In this document: piece after piece, positions 21,565 to 30,810 of the stretch
Layout of the letters: each line of letters begins with the position of its first letter
Numbering within the stretch: position 1 is the stretch's first letter
Assembly (NCBI GenBank): GCA_947478745.1
Contig: CANJXE010000007.1
Coordinates: 1 to 35,711, forward strand
Direction of reading: 5' to 3'
Origin: Actinomycetota bacterium
GTDB lineage: Bacteria; Actinomycetota; Thermoleophilia; Gaiellales; F1-60-MAGs149
DNA: 35,711 bases
Program-made: the position numbers and the translations under genes
Notes under the pieces: generated by a model
What the model saw: the letters and a program-made list of their open reading frames with translations, nothing else
Databases searched by the model: none
What the model was told of the DNA's origin: nothing

Positions 21565-22065
21565 ATGGCTGAGATCTTGGAAGGCGAGAAGCTGATCTGG
21601 AAGGGACGTCCGACCTGGAAGTGGTCGGTGTCGTGGATGCTGAAGTGGGGTCTCGTGGGCGTGCTGCCGCTGGTCGCCGGCGTCCTGATCAATCAGGTCG
21701 TGAGCGTGCCCGTGGCGTGGTTCTTCGCCGTGACGGTGATCTTCGTGGCGGTCGTCGTCGTGCTGGCCTGGCTCAAGCGCCTGGACAGCGAGTACACGGT
21801 CACCGACCGCCGGGTCGTCGTGCGGCGCGGCATCGCCAATCGCAACGAGCGCAGCGCGAGCATCGATCGCATCCAGAACGTCAACACGAAGCAGGGGTTC
21901 TACGGGCGCATCCTCAACTTCGGCGACATCGAGTTCGACACCGCCGGCTCGGATCTCGGCGATTCGGACCTGGCGCTGCGCGGCATCAACGACCCGCACC
22001 TGATGCGGGACACCTTCGATCGCGAGCTGCTGCAGCGCGACGCTCTGCGCACCGGCGGGCTCTGA
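21565..22065 (+). CDS. bacterial PH-domain (YdbS/bPH2-like) membrane protein
   Basis: ATG 21565 with SD ggaggg; two TM helices then 'YTVTDRRVVVRRGIANRNERSASIDRIQNVNTKQGFYGRILNFGDIEFDTAG'. Confidence 0.88.
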   Translation: MAEILEGEKLIWKGRPTWKWSVSWMLKWGLVGVLPLVAGVLINQVVSVPVAWFFAVTVIFVAVVVVLAWLKRLDSEYTVTDRRVVVRRGIANRNERSASIDRIQNVNTKQGFYGRILNFGDIEFDTAGSDLGDSDLALRGINDPHLMRDTFDRELLQRDALRTGGL

Positions 22066-22068
22066 GCC

Positions 22069-22419
22069 CTACGGCTCCCAGTCCTCGCCGCCGATGTCCC
22101 AGCCGACGAGGCAGTAGTCGCAGATGATCGCCGCGACGGCCTCGAAGGTCGCGCGGGCATCGTCGTCGAGCTCGGCAGCGGTGATGAACTCGCCCACGAG
22201 CTCGCCGTCGTAGTGGATCGGCACCTCGGTGCGGCGCTCAGCGGGCTCGCCGGCCCAAGGGCCCTCGGTGAAGGTGCCCTCCTCGACGAAGCGCAGTCCG
22301 ACGCCGGCGCCGTAGCGCTCGGCCAGATGGGCGATCGTGCCGAGCAGGATCTGGTCGGCCTCCTCCGCGCCATCCACGATCGTCTGGACGGCCGCGACGA
22401 CTGCGGGATCGGCGCTCAT
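22069..22419 (-). CDS. hypothetical protein, 116 aa, possibly GAF-like
   Basis: ORF overlapping the upstream phosphomannomutase stop; 'YGAGVGLRFVEEGTFTEGPWAG...FEAVAAIICDYCLVGWDIGGEDWEP'. Confidence 0.65.
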   Translation of the reverse strand: MSADPAVVAAVQTIVDGAEEADQILLGTIAHLAERYGAGVGLRFVEEGTFTEGPWAGEPAERRTEVPIHYDGELVGEFITAAELDDDARATFEAVAAIICDYCLVGWDIGGEDWEP

Positions 22420-23765
22420 GATCGGATGACTCCGAGCACCTCGTCGCGGCGCGCGATCATCTCCGCCTCGGTCTGCGCCTCGAGGTTGAGGCGCAGCAGC
22501 GGCTCGGTGTTGGACGGGCGCACGTTGAAGCGCCAGGTGTCGTGCTCGATCGTGATGCCGTCAAGGTGCGAGATGCGGGCGCCCGGGCCGTAGCGGTCCT
22601 TGAGATCCTGCAGCTTGAGCGCCACGTCGGGCACGGGCGTGTTGATCTCGCCGGTGATGAAGTACTTCTCTCGCAGCGGCCGCAGCAGCTCGTGGAGCGT
22701 CGTGCCGCTCTTCGAGACGAGCTGGATGACCAGGAGCGCCGGCAGGATGCCGGTGTCGACGCCGTAGAACTCGCCGAAGTAGTAGTGGCCGGAGACCTCG
22801 CCGGCAAAGACGCCGCCTGCCTCCTTGATCGCGACCTTGATGAACGCGTGGCCGACACGGGAGACCTGGGACACGCCACCGCAGCGGGCGATGGTGTCGG
22901 GGACGGCCAGCGAGGCGCGGATGTCGTAGAGGATCGTCGCGCCCGGATGGTGCTCGAGGACCTCCTCGGCGAGCAGCGCCGTCATGAAGTCGCCGTCGAC
23001 GAACTCGCCCTCCTCGTCGATGAAGAAGCAGCGATCGGCGTCGCCATCCCACGCGATTCCGATCGAGCCGGGATGCTGCTTGACCTTGTCGATGATGAAG
23101 CGGCGGTTCTCCTCCAGCAGCGGGTTGGGCTGGTGATCGGGAAACGCACCGTCGGGCGTCAGGAAGAAGGGGACGGCCTTGATGGGCAGAGCCTCGAGGA
23201 TCGGACCGAGCATCTTGCCGGCCATGCCGCTACCGCCGTCGAGGACCACGGTCAGGGGCTTGATGGCATCGAGGTCGATCAGCGACAGCAGCTTGGCCGC
23301 ATAACCGGGCAGGACGTCGAGCGGCGTGGCCGTGCCGGGCTGCGCGACCGGCAGCAAGGGCTGATCGCCGAGGGCCATCTTCTTGACCTCGTTGAGACCG
23401 GAGGCGCTGCCGACCGGCTGCGCCTCGGCGCGGACGATCTTCATGCCGTTGTACTCGGCCGGATTGTGCGAGGCGGTGACGATCAGGCCGCCATCGAGGC
23501 CACCATCGGCGACCGCGAAGTACAGCATCTCGGTCCCGATCTCGCCAAGCACGAGGACATCGGCGCCGCCGTCGGTGGCACCGCGCACGGCGGCTTCGGC
23601 CAGCGCCGGCGACGACAGGCGCATGTCATGCCCGATCGCCAGTCGCTTGGCACGGAACACCTCCACGTAGGCGCGCGCAATGCGATACGCCCCGTCGGGA
23701 TCGAACTGGTCCGGGACGATGCCGCGGACGTCATAGGCTTTGAAGATCGAGGGATCGAGCGTCAT
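22416..23765 (-). CDS. phosphomannomutase/phosphoglucomutase
   Basis: 'FKAYDVRGIVPDQ', 'TASHNPAEYNGMKIV' (phosphoserine loop), 'GIAWDGDADRCFFIDEEG', 'GEVSGHYYF', 'RPSNTEPLLRLNLEA'. Confidence 0.95.
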   Translation of the reverse strand: MTLDPSIFKAYDVRGIVPDQFDPDGAYRIARAYVEVFRAKRLAIGHDMRLSSPALAEAAVRGATDGGADVLVLGEIGTEMLYFAVADGGLDGGLIVTASHNPAEYNGMKIVRAEAQPVGSASGLNEVKKMALGDQPLLPVAQPGTATPLDVLPGYAAKLLSLIDLDAIKPLTVVLDGGSGMAGKMLGPILEALPIKAVPFFLTPDGAFPDHQPNPLLEENRRFIIDKVKQHPGSIGIAWDGDADRCFFIDEEGEFVDGDFMTALLAEEVLEHHPGATILYDIRASLAVPDTIARCGGVSQVSRVGHAFIKVAIKEAGGVFAGEVSGHYYFGEFYGVDTGILPALLVIQLVSKSGTTLHELLRPLREKYFITGEINTPVPDVALKLQDLKDRYGPGARISHLDGITIEHDTWRFNVRPSNTEPLLRLNLEAQTEAEMIARRDEVLGVIRS

Positions 23766-24259
23766 GGGGCAGAGGGTACCCATGCGTCCCGCAGGAGTCG
23801 CCAGGAGTCGTCCAGATGCTGGGCCATCACGCGGGTATCGGCCAGCACCGGCATGAAGTTCGTATCGCCGTTCCAGCGGGGCACGACGTGCAGGTGCAGG
23901 TGCCCCTCGATGCCGGCGCCGGCGCTCCGCCCGAGGTTGATGCCCGCATTCGCGCCGTGCGGCTTGAGGGTCCGCTCGAGCACGTCGAGCGAGCGGTCGA
24001 AGAGCTCCCAGAGCTCAGCGCGCTCTGCGGCATCCAGCTCGCCCGGCGTAGCGAGGTGGCGGTAGGGGGCGACCATGAGGTGGCCGTTGGTGTACGGGTA
24101 GAGGTTGAGGATCACGAAGCAGGTCGCTCCGCGATGGAGGATCAGGGCGTCCTGATCGTCCTCCGTGCGGGGCGCCGCGCAGAAGACGCACTCCAGCGGA
24201 TCGTGGCCCGATGCGCTCTTGACGAACTCGAGTCGCCACGGTGCCCACAGTCGTTCCAT
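23762..24259 (-). CDS. HIT family protein
   Basis: 'CVFCAAP', 'NLYPYTNGHLMVAPYRH', HIT triad 'GHLHLHVVPRW'. Confidence 0.94.
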   Translation of the reverse strand: MERLWAPWRLEFVKSASGHDPLECVFCAAPRTEDDQDALILHRGATCFVILNLYPYTNGHLMVAPYRHLATPGELDAAERAELWELFDRSLDVLERTLKPHGANAGINLGRSAGAGIEGHLHLHVVPRWNGDTNFMPVLADTRVMAQHLDDSWRLLRDAWVPSAP

Positions 24260-24265
24260 GCCCGC

Positions 24266-24298
24266 AGCCTACCGGTGCGTCGCTGTGCGCGGTAGGCT
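24266..24298. promoter_or_regulatory. symmetric divergent promoter region between HIT and NUDIX genes
   Basis: 9-bp perfect inverted repeat AGCCTACCG (24266-24274) / CGGTAGGCT (24290-24298), 15-nt centre; each arm carries a TAGGCT -10-like hexamer 6 or 7 nt from a start codon. Confidence 0.6.
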
Positions 24299-24305
24299 CG
24301 GAGGC

Positions 24306-24884
24306 GTGGCACCGATCCCCGACATCGCCCGGCTGACCGCTGCGCTCGCGCCGACGCTCGCTGCCCACGCGACACCGATTACGGCGAGCGTGATGATCTG
24401 CCTGCGCGAGGGGGACCGGGGCACGGAGCTGCTGCTGTGCCGTCGCGCCACGCGCGAGGGCGACCCCTGGTCGGGGCACGTCGGCCTGCCCGGAGGCGGG
24501 GTGGAGGCCAGCGACGAGAACGCCCTGGCCACGGCGGCTCGCGAGACCCTGGAGGAGGTCGGCTTCGACCCGCGTGTGCACGGGACGATCCTCGGTGCGC
24601 TCGAGCCGCTCACCCCGCGGACGTTCCCGATCACGATTGCGGCGTACGTGGCGCACATCGAGGAGCCGGTCGAGCTCGTGCTCTCGCAGGAGATCGCCGT
24701 GGCCTGGTGGACGCCGTTCGCCGATCTCGCGTGGGTCTCGGCCGAGGTGCCCGAGGCGCCGACGCGTGTCTCGGCCTATCGCCTGCCACATCCGGAGGCG
24801 CAGGACGTCGTGCTCTGGGGCATCACCTACCGCCTGCTCGATCGGCTGTTCCGGGCCACCGACGAGACCGCGCTTCCACAGTAG
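24306..24884 (+). CDS. NUDIX hydrolase (CoA pyrophosphatase-like)
   Basis: GTG 24306; 'LLCRRATREGDPWSGHVGLPGGGVEASDENALATAARETLEEVGF' contains the full Nudix box. Confidence 0.92.
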   Translation: MAPIPDIARLTAALAPTLAAHATPITASVMICLREGDRGTELLLCRRATREGDPWSGHVGLPGGGVEASDENALATAARETLEEVGFDPRVHGTILGALEPLTPRTFPITIAAYVAHIEEPVELVLSQEIAVAWWTPFADLAWVSAEVPEAPTRVSAYRLPHPEAQDVVLWGITYRLLDRLFRATDETALPQ

Positions 24885-24893
24885 AATCGGCGC

Positions 24894-25250
24894 ATGGAGC
24901 TGTACGACCTCTTCTCGACGGGGCGCGCGCATCTCGCAGCCGGCGAGTACCTCGCGGCGATCCCACCGCTGGAGCAGGCGCGGAGCATCTCCCCGGGCAC
25001 GGGCTCGATCCGCGAGTCGCTGGCCGTGGCCTACCTGCGGGCCCATCGGTATCGCGATGCCCTGCCCGAGGCCGAGGCGGCGATCGAATGCGCCCCGAAC
25101 GACCACTACGCCTACTACCTGCTCGGCAGGGCGCATCAGGGTCTTGGCGACCGCGTGGCCGCTCGGGCGCAGTACAAGTTGGCGACGTGGCTGCGCCCGG
25201 GCGACGAGGCGTACGAGGCCGCGCTCGCCGCCGTCGCTGCGCGCGCCTGA
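24894..25250 (+). CDS. TPR-repeat protein, 118 aa
   Basis: 'AAGEYLAAIPPLEQARSISPGTGSIRESLAVAYLRAHRYRDALPEAEAAIECAPNDHYAYYLLGRAHQGLGD' TPR-like periodicity. Confidence 0.85.
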   Translation: MELYDLFSTGRAHLAAGEYLAAIPPLEQARSISPGTGSIRESLAVAYLRAHRYRDALPEAEAAIECAPNDHYAYYLLGRAHQGLGDRVAARAQYKLATWLRPGDEAYEAALAAVAARA

Positions 25251-25323
25251 GCCCACGCCCGCCGCGACCTGCGGCTGCGCTGCGGCCACTGGATCTGGCA
25301 TGATCGCGCCAGCAGGTGGTCAC

Positions 25324-25352
25324 CTGACAACTGCGGCCCCGTGCTGTAGTGT
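25324..25352 (+). promoter_or_regulatory. putative promoter of the TetR/Rieske operon
   Basis: CTGACA (25324-25329) - N17 - TAGTGT (25347-25352), 7 nt before ATG 25360. Confidence 0.65.
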
Positions 25353-25359
25353 TCCGTGG

Positions 25360-25980
25360 ATGACTAACCAGTCAGTCAGGAACGAGGCCGAGCTCGACCG
25401 GCGCAGCCAGATCCTCGAGTGCACCTGCAGCGTGATTGCGCGGGATGGTGCCGAGGGCCTGCGCATGGCGGCCGTCGCCCGCGAGGCCGGCGTCTCCAGC
25501 GCGCTGCTGCACTACTACTTCGCGACCCGTGAGGATCTGATCCGGCTCGCCTTCGAGTACCACGAGACGCGCGAATCGGCCCGCGGCGAGGAGCGGATCG
25601 CCTCCATCCCGGACACGCTCGACCGCGTGCGGGACGTGCTCGAGCGCGAGCTGTCCGACGACGAGGTCGTCCGCGAGGGCTGGGTCCTGTGGAGCGAGAT
25701 GAGCCGTACCGCGATCTTCCGCGACGACTTCCGCGCCTCCGTCGCCGATCGCTCCGCGCGTTGGGTGGGCCTGATGGCCGACCTGATCGCCGCGGCGCAG
25801 GACGCCGGTCGCCTGCCGGCGGACGTCGATGCCGTCTCTGCCGCCCTGCGGCTGACGTCGCTCGTCGATGGGCTCGGCTCGCACGTCATCATCGGATCGA
25901 TCTCGCGGGCCGAGGCCCGACGCACGTTGGACATCGCCATGCGGGAGATGCTCCACTTCGAGGAGGGACCGGCCCTGTGA
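25360..25980 (+). CDS. TetR family transcriptional regulator
   Basis: 'RRSQILECTCSVIARDGAEGLRMAAVAREAGVSSALLHYYFATREDLIRLAFEY' TetR HTH. Confidence 0.95.
   Translation: MTNQSVRNEAELDRRSQILECTCSVIARDGAEGLRMAAVAREAGVSSALLHYYFATREDLIRLAFEYHETRESARGEERIASIPDTLDRVRDVLERELSDDEVVREGWVLWSEMSRTAIFRDDFRASVADRSARWVGLMADLIAAAQDAGRLPADVDAVSAALRLTSLVDGLGSHVIIGSISRAEARRTLDIAMREMLHFEEGPAL
25361..25378. promoter_or_regulatory. candidate TetR operator overlapping the start codon
   Basis: TGACTAACCAGTCAGTCA; 7 of 9 base pairs fit dyad symmetry (TGACT...AGTCA arms). Confidence 0.55.
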
Positions 25981-27227
25981 GCTCCACCCGTCGACGCACC
26001 AAGGCCACCCGGCCCGGCACCGCCAAGCTGACGCTGAACGCCAAGGCCTACGCCGATCCGGCGATCTACGAGCGGGAGCGGCATGAGGTCTTCGCCAAGG
26101 CGTGGATGATCATCGGCCACGTCGCCGAGGTCGTGAACGCCGGCGACTTCACGACGGGGGAGATCGGCGGCGAGCCGATCGTGGTCGTCCGCGATCAGGA
26201 CGGAACGCTGCGCGCGTTCTCCAACATCTGCCGGCACCGGGCGGCCAAGCTCGCCGAGGGCCGCGGCTCGTGCGGCAAGGTGCTGCGCTGCCCGTACCAC
26301 GGCTGGACCTACCGCTTGGACGGCACGCTGGCGGCGATGCCCGAGGGACGCGGCTTTGGCGAGGACTTCGATCGGGATCAGGTGCGCCTGCCGCAGTTCC
26401 AGGTCGAGGTGCTTGGGGGCCTGGTCTGGGTCAACATGGACGCCGGCGCCCCGCCGCTGCGGGAGTGGTTCGGCGAGGAGATCTGCGCCCGCTTCGAGTC
26501 GCTCAACATCGACCAGCTGGTGCCGCTGACGCAGCGTGACTGGCAGCCGCGCGAGATCCTCCGCGGCCTGCCCGACGTGATCCGCTCGCGGCGTCTCGCC
26601 GACGCCAAGGCGCTGATTCCCGAGGCGGGGTACCAGCGTCTGCACGCGACCTTCGACCACAACTGGAAGACCCTGGCGGACAACTACCTCGAGGGGTATC
26701 ACGTGCCGATCGGGCATCCGGGCCTCTTGCGCCTGCTCGACTACCCGCAGTATCGGCCGACGCTCTACGATCGCGCCGTCTGGATCGACGGTCCGCTGCG
26801 CGACAACCCGTCGCGCGACTTCATGGAGAGCATGTACCAGCGCTTCAAGCGGCCGATGGCAGAGCTCCCGCAGGAGCTCGAGAACCAGTGGACGTACATC
26901 CACTTCTGGCCCGCACAGTTCGTGCAAATCTATCCCGAGTCGATCGACACCTGGCAGATGCATCCGGAGGGCCCGCTGCGCACCAAGACGACGTCGATGG
27001 TGTTTCACTCGCCCAACGAGTCGCTGCGCGACACGGCCGTCCGCCGGCTCAACTATCGATTCAACACCGAGGTCATGGACGAGGACGTCGTGCTCTGCGA
27101 TGGCGTCCAGACCGGCCTCGGTTCGATGACGTACACGCGCGGCGTGCTGAACGACAACGAGCGGGCGGTCGGGCACTTCCACGACCTGCTGCGCGATGCG
27201 GTGCCCGGCATCGATGACCTCTCGTAG
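25977..27227 (+). CDS. Rieske non-heme iron oxygenase, alpha subunit
   Basis: Rieske 'CRHRAAKLAEGRGSCGKVLRCPYHGW'; mononuclear iron site 'NWKTLADNYLEGYHVPIGHP'; GTG 25977 overlaps the TetR stop. Confidence 0.93.
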   Translation: MSSTRRRTKATRPGTAKLTLNAKAYADPAIYERERHEVFAKAWMIIGHVAEVVNAGDFTTGEIGGEPIVVVRDQDGTLRAFSNICRHRAAKLAEGRGSCGKVLRCPYHGWTYRLDGTLAAMPEGRGFGEDFDRDQVRLPQFQVEVLGGLVWVNMDAGAPPLREWFGEEICARFESLNIDQLVPLTQRDWQPREILRGLPDVIRSRRLADAKALIPEAGYQRLHATFDHNWKTLADNYLEGYHVPIGHPGLLRLLDYPQYRPTLYDRAVWIDGPLRDNPSRDFMESMYQRFKRPMAELPQELENQWTYIHFWPAQFVQIYPESIDTWQMHPEGPLRTKTTSMVFHSPNESLRDTAVRRLNYRFNTEVMDEDVVLCDGVQTGLGSMTYTRGVLNDNERAVGHFHDLLRDAVPGIDDLS

Positions 27228-27573
27228 GTTCGGTCGGCACGACTGGCTCGGACTGACGCCCGAGGTCGAGCGCTTCGGGCCCCTGCTCGTCGATCGCATC
27301 GCCGGGGCGCTGGGCGAGTCCCACGACGAGCTCGGAGAGACCCGCATCGAGGAGCTCATCCGCACCGGCGATGCAGCAGCGTGGCTGGCGTACCTCGCCG
27401 CGCTGACGGCGCTGGTGGAGCGGGGAGCTGCGGCGGGCACGGCTCCGGCCGAGACCGAGATCCTGGCGGGCATCCTCCGCGACCAGTACCGCCTCGCCCC
27501 GGGCGTCCTCGTCCTCTCGGCGACCGACGTGGCACGCTCCCAGCACCTCGAAGCCCTGCTGGAGCACGCATGA
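27214..27573 (+). CDS. hypothetical protein, 119 aa
   Basis: ATG 27214; overlaps the Rieske gene end by 14 nt and the next gene start by 4 nt, consistent with translational coupling. Confidence 0.7.
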   Translation: MTSRRFGRHDWLGLTPEVERFGPLLVDRIAGALGESHDELGETRIEELIRTGDAAAWLAYLAALTALVERGAAAGTAPAETEILAGILRDQYRLAPGVLVLSATDVARSQHLEALLEHA

Positions 27574-29606
27574 CCGACGCCCTGCGCACCGATTTCGCCC
27601 CCCTGCTCGACATCCGCCGTGCCGCGGTCGTCGGCGCGTCAGACCGCGGGCTCGGGTACACGCTGATCGAGAACCTCAGCGCCCACGGCGGCGAGGTCGT
27701 CGGCATCCACCCGACGCGCGAGACTGCCGGTGGGAAGCCCTGCGTGCCGAGCATCCACGAGCTGCCCTGGAAGCCGGACGTCGTGGCAATCGGCCTGGGC
27801 GCGCGCACGATCGTCGGGGCACTCGACGAGGCGATCGCCGCCGGCCATCGGCACTTCGTGATCCCCGGCCTCGGTGCCGAGGCGGCGGGTGAGGAGGGCG
27901 ATGCGGCCCGCGCGGCTGTGCGGGCACGGCTGATCGACGCCGACGCCGTCTGCGTGGGCTTCAACTGCATGGGCCTCGCGGTGCCGGAGCGACCGTCGCC
28001 GTGGATCGGCACGATCAGCACCGGCTTCCGTCCCGGTGGCGTGGCAGCCATCGTCGGCTCGGGTTCGATCGGTGAGGCCGTGCTGGCGTTCGGCCCGCGG
28101 GTGGGCTTCCGCAATGTCGTGTCGATCGGCTCGGAGACGAGCCGCGACGCCGCCGATTGGCTCGCGTTCCACGCGCAGGACGAGGGAACCCGTGCCATCG
28201 GGCTCTTCCTGGAGGCCGTGCGGCGTCCCGCGGCCTTCCGGGAGGCGCTCGCGCGCGCAGCGGACGCCGAGAAGCCCGTCGTGGTGATCAAGGTCGGCCG
28301 CTCCGAGGTCGCCGCGCGCAACGCAATGGCACACACCGGCGCGATCGTCGGCTCGGACCAGGCCTTCGACGCACTCTGCCGCTCCTACGGCGCGATCCGC
28401 GTCGACGACTACGGCGACTGGCTCGAGCAGCTCGAGGTGCTCGGCTCGCCGCGCCGGCCGCGCGGATTGCGCACGGTCCTGTTGACCAACTCGGGGGGTG
28501 AGGCCGAGCTCGTGGCCGACGTCGCCGATGCCGCCGGCATGCCGCTGACGCCCCTGCCCGCCGACCTCGCCGCGGAGATCGACGCTGCCTACCCGTTCCA
28601 CGGCGTGCACAACCCGATCGACTACTGGGCCTTCGCCGACGCCGAGGTGATCGTGCCGGACCTCGCGCTGCGTTGCGCGAGCCATCCCGACGTCGACAAC
28701 GTGATCATCAACATCGACCAGTCGTGGCGGTTCACCAACGATGAGCGCCAGAACGCCGAGGATGCCTGTGGCGCGATGGCTGATGCGGCTCTGGCGAGTG
28801 GCGCCTTCTGCGCCGTCCTCTCGACGGCCGTCTCCGATCCCTCCGATGCCGCCGTCCACGCCGCTGCGCGCGGGGGCGTGCCGGTCCTGATCGGCGCCGG
28901 CATGGGCATGCGCGCGATTGCGCGGGCGGCCCGCTGGACGCCGACCAAGCCGGAGGCACCCGCACCGTGGGAGACGCCGGCGTGCCCCGAGCTGGAGCGC
29001 GAGTCCGGTCATCTGGCCGAGGCCGACGCCAAGGCCGTGCTCGCCCGCTACGGCGTGCAGGCCCCGCGCGAGATCCGCGCCGCGAACCCGGAGGAGGCCC
29101 GCGCTGCCGCGGCCGCGATCGGCACCACCGTCGTCGTCAAGGTCGATGGTCCCGCGCACAAGGAGAAGTACGGCGGCGTGATCCTCGGCTGCACCGACCC
29201 CGATCGTGCTGCTGCGGCAGCCGAGCGGATCGGCGCCCCGGTGCTCGTCTGCGAGGAGATCCGCGGTGGCGCCGAGGTGCTGTGCGGGCTCGTGCGCGAT
29301 CAGCTCTACGGCCCGATCGTGGTCGTGGGTGTCGGCGGCTCCTGGGCCGAGGCGGTCGGCGACACCGCGCGCGCCGCGCTCGGACCGATCTCCCAGGCCG
29401 ACGCGGAGCGCCTCGTGCGCTCCGTCAAGCCGCTCGAGCGCCGGCTCGACGATGCCGACGTGGCCACGGTTGCCGCGACGCTCGTCGCCCTCGGTCGCGT
29501 GGCCCACGATCATCCGCGCGTCGCGGAAATCGACGTCAATCCCCTCGTGATCCGCGACGGCTCGGGCGTGGCGCTCGACGGGCTGATCGTGCTCAGCGAC
29601 AACTGA
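27570..29606 (+). CDS. ADP-forming acyl-CoA synthetase (acetate--CoA ligase family, fused alpha/beta), copy 1
   Basis: CoA-binding 'RRAAVVGASDRGLGYTLIENL', 'NAMAHTGAIVGSDQAFDALCRSYGAIRVDD', C-terminal ATP-grasp 'VVVKVDGPAHKEKYGGVILG...VAEIDVNPLVI'. Confidence 0.92.
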   Translation: MTDALRTDFAPLLDIRRAAVVGASDRGLGYTLIENLSAHGGEVVGIHPTRETAGGKPCVPSIHELPWKPDVVAIGLGARTIVGALDEAIAAGHRHFVIPGLGAEAAGEEGDAARAAVRARLIDADAVCVGFNCMGLAVPERPSPWIGTISTGFRPGGVAAIVGSGSIGEAVLAFGPRVGFRNVVSIGSETSRDAADWLAFHAQDEGTRAIGLFLEAVRRPAAFREALARAADAEKPVVVIKVGRSEVAARNAMAHTGAIVGSDQAFDALCRSYGAIRVDDYGDWLEQLEVLGSPRRPRGLRTVLLTNSGGEAELVADVADAAGMPLTPLPADLAAEIDAAYPFHGVHNPIDYWAFADAEVIVPDLALRCASHPDVDNVIINIDQSWRFTNDERQNAEDACGAMADAALASGAFCAVLSTAVSDPSDAAVHAAARGGVPVLIGAGMGMRAIARAARWTPTKPEAPAPWETPACPELERESGHLAEADAKAVLARYGVQAPREIRAANPEEARAAAAAIGTTVVVKVDGPAHKEKYGGVILGCTDPDRAAAAAERIGAPVLVCEEIRGGAEVLCGLVRDQLYGPIVVVGVGGSWAEAVGDTARAALGPISQADAERLVRSVKPLERRLDDADVATVAATLVALGRVAHDHPRVAEIDVNPLVIRDGSGVALDGLIVLSDN

Positions 29607-29616
29607 TCGGACCCCC

Positions 29617-30810
29617 ATGGACTTCTCCCTGACCCCCGCGCAGCAGGACCTCCGGGCCCGCGCCCGCCAGTTCGCCGATGCGCTGATCCCGCATGAGGTC
29701 GCTGCCGAGGAGGCCGGTGGCGTCGTGCCCGGCGAGGTCAAGGCGGAGATCCGTCGGCTGGCACGCGAACTGCGCCTGATCGGCGGGAACCACGCAGTCG
29801 AGCACGGGGGCCAGGGCTGGTCGATGATGGAGCACGTGATCGTGCACGAGGAGCTCGGTCGCATCACCAACGGCCTCTGGTGGCTGATGGGCGGTGGGTA
29901 CAACGTGCTCGCGCTCGGGACGCCCGAGCAGATCGAGACGCACCTCAAGCCGACGCTGTTGGGTGATCGGGCGGACGCCTACGCCGTCACCGAGCGTGAC
30001 GCGGGCTCCGATGCCAGCGGCATCAAGGCGATCGCCGAGCGCGTCGACGGCGGCTTCCGGATCCGCGGCGAGAAGTGGTTCGTCACCAGCGGTGACCACG
30101 CCGACTTCCTGATCGTGATGGCGAACGTCCTCGACGGTGGCAACCTGCTGCCGACGCTCTTCCTCGTGGACCTTCCCTGCCCGGGCGTCGAGATCATCGA
30201 TGACCCGCTGTTCACCCACGTCTTCCCCGACGGGCATCCCACCTACCAGCTGGACTGCGTCGTGCCGGAGTCCGCAGTCCTCGGAGGCCCGAGCCAGATC
30301 GGGCAGGGGGACAAGGGCCAGCACGCCTGGTTCGTCGAAGAGCGCATCCACATCGCTGCGCGCTGCGTCGGCGCGATGCAGCGCCTGCTCGACGAGGCGG
30401 TCGCGTGGGCGACGCAGCGACAGCAGTTCGGGCAGCCGATCATGGAGTTCCAGGGCATCAGCTTTCCGCTGGCAGACTCTGCAGCCGACTGCGTGGCCGC
30501 TCGCCTGCTGACCTACCAGTGCGCGCAGATGTTCGACGACGGCGCGGCCGGGAAGCTCGTCCACGCCCGCGCCAGCATGGCCAAGCTGTTCGCCAGCGAG
30601 CGCGCGTACGTCTGCGCCGATCGCTGCGTCCAGACGTGGGGCGGGCGCGCGTACATGCGCCGCAACGCCGCTGAGCGGCTGCTGCGCGAGTTGCGCGTCG
30701 ACCGCATCTGGGAGGGCACCTCGGAGATCCAGCGAGTGATCGTCGCCAACGCGCTGGTCAAGCGCGGCGTCGCCGCCACGCTGGCCGTCGACCCCGAGGA
30801 GACCCTGTGA
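29617..30810 (+). CDS. acyl-CoA dehydrogenase
   Basis: 'DAYAVTERDAGSDASGIKAIAERVDGGFRIRGEKWFVTSGDHADFLIVMA', 'RQQFGQPIMEFQGISFPLADSA', 'LRELRVDRIWEGTSEIQRVIVANAL'. Confidence 0.96.
   Translation: MDFSLTPAQQDLRARARQFADALIPHEVAAEEAGGVVPGEVKAEIRRLARELRLIGGNHAVEHGGQGWSMMEHVIVHEELGRITNGLWWLMGGGYNVLALGTPEQIETHLKPTLLGDRADAYAVTERDAGSDASGIKAIAERVDGGFRIRGEKWFVTSGDHADFLIVMANVLDGGNLLPTLFLVDLPCPGVEIIDDPLFTHVFPDGHPTYQLDCVVPESAVLGGPSQIGQGDKGQHAWFVEERIHIAARCVGAMQRLLDEAVAWATQRQQFGQPIMEFQGISFPLADSAADCVAARLLTYQCAQMFDDGAAGKLVHARASMAKLFASERAYVCADRCVQTWGGRAYMRRNAAERLLRELRVDRIWEGTSEIQRVIVANALVKRGVAATLAVDPEETL

Noticed and set aside
27639-29948. Long minus-strand ORF (769 aa) antisense to the first ACD
   Set aside because: Composition-driven spurious ORF; ACD motifs lie on the plus strand.
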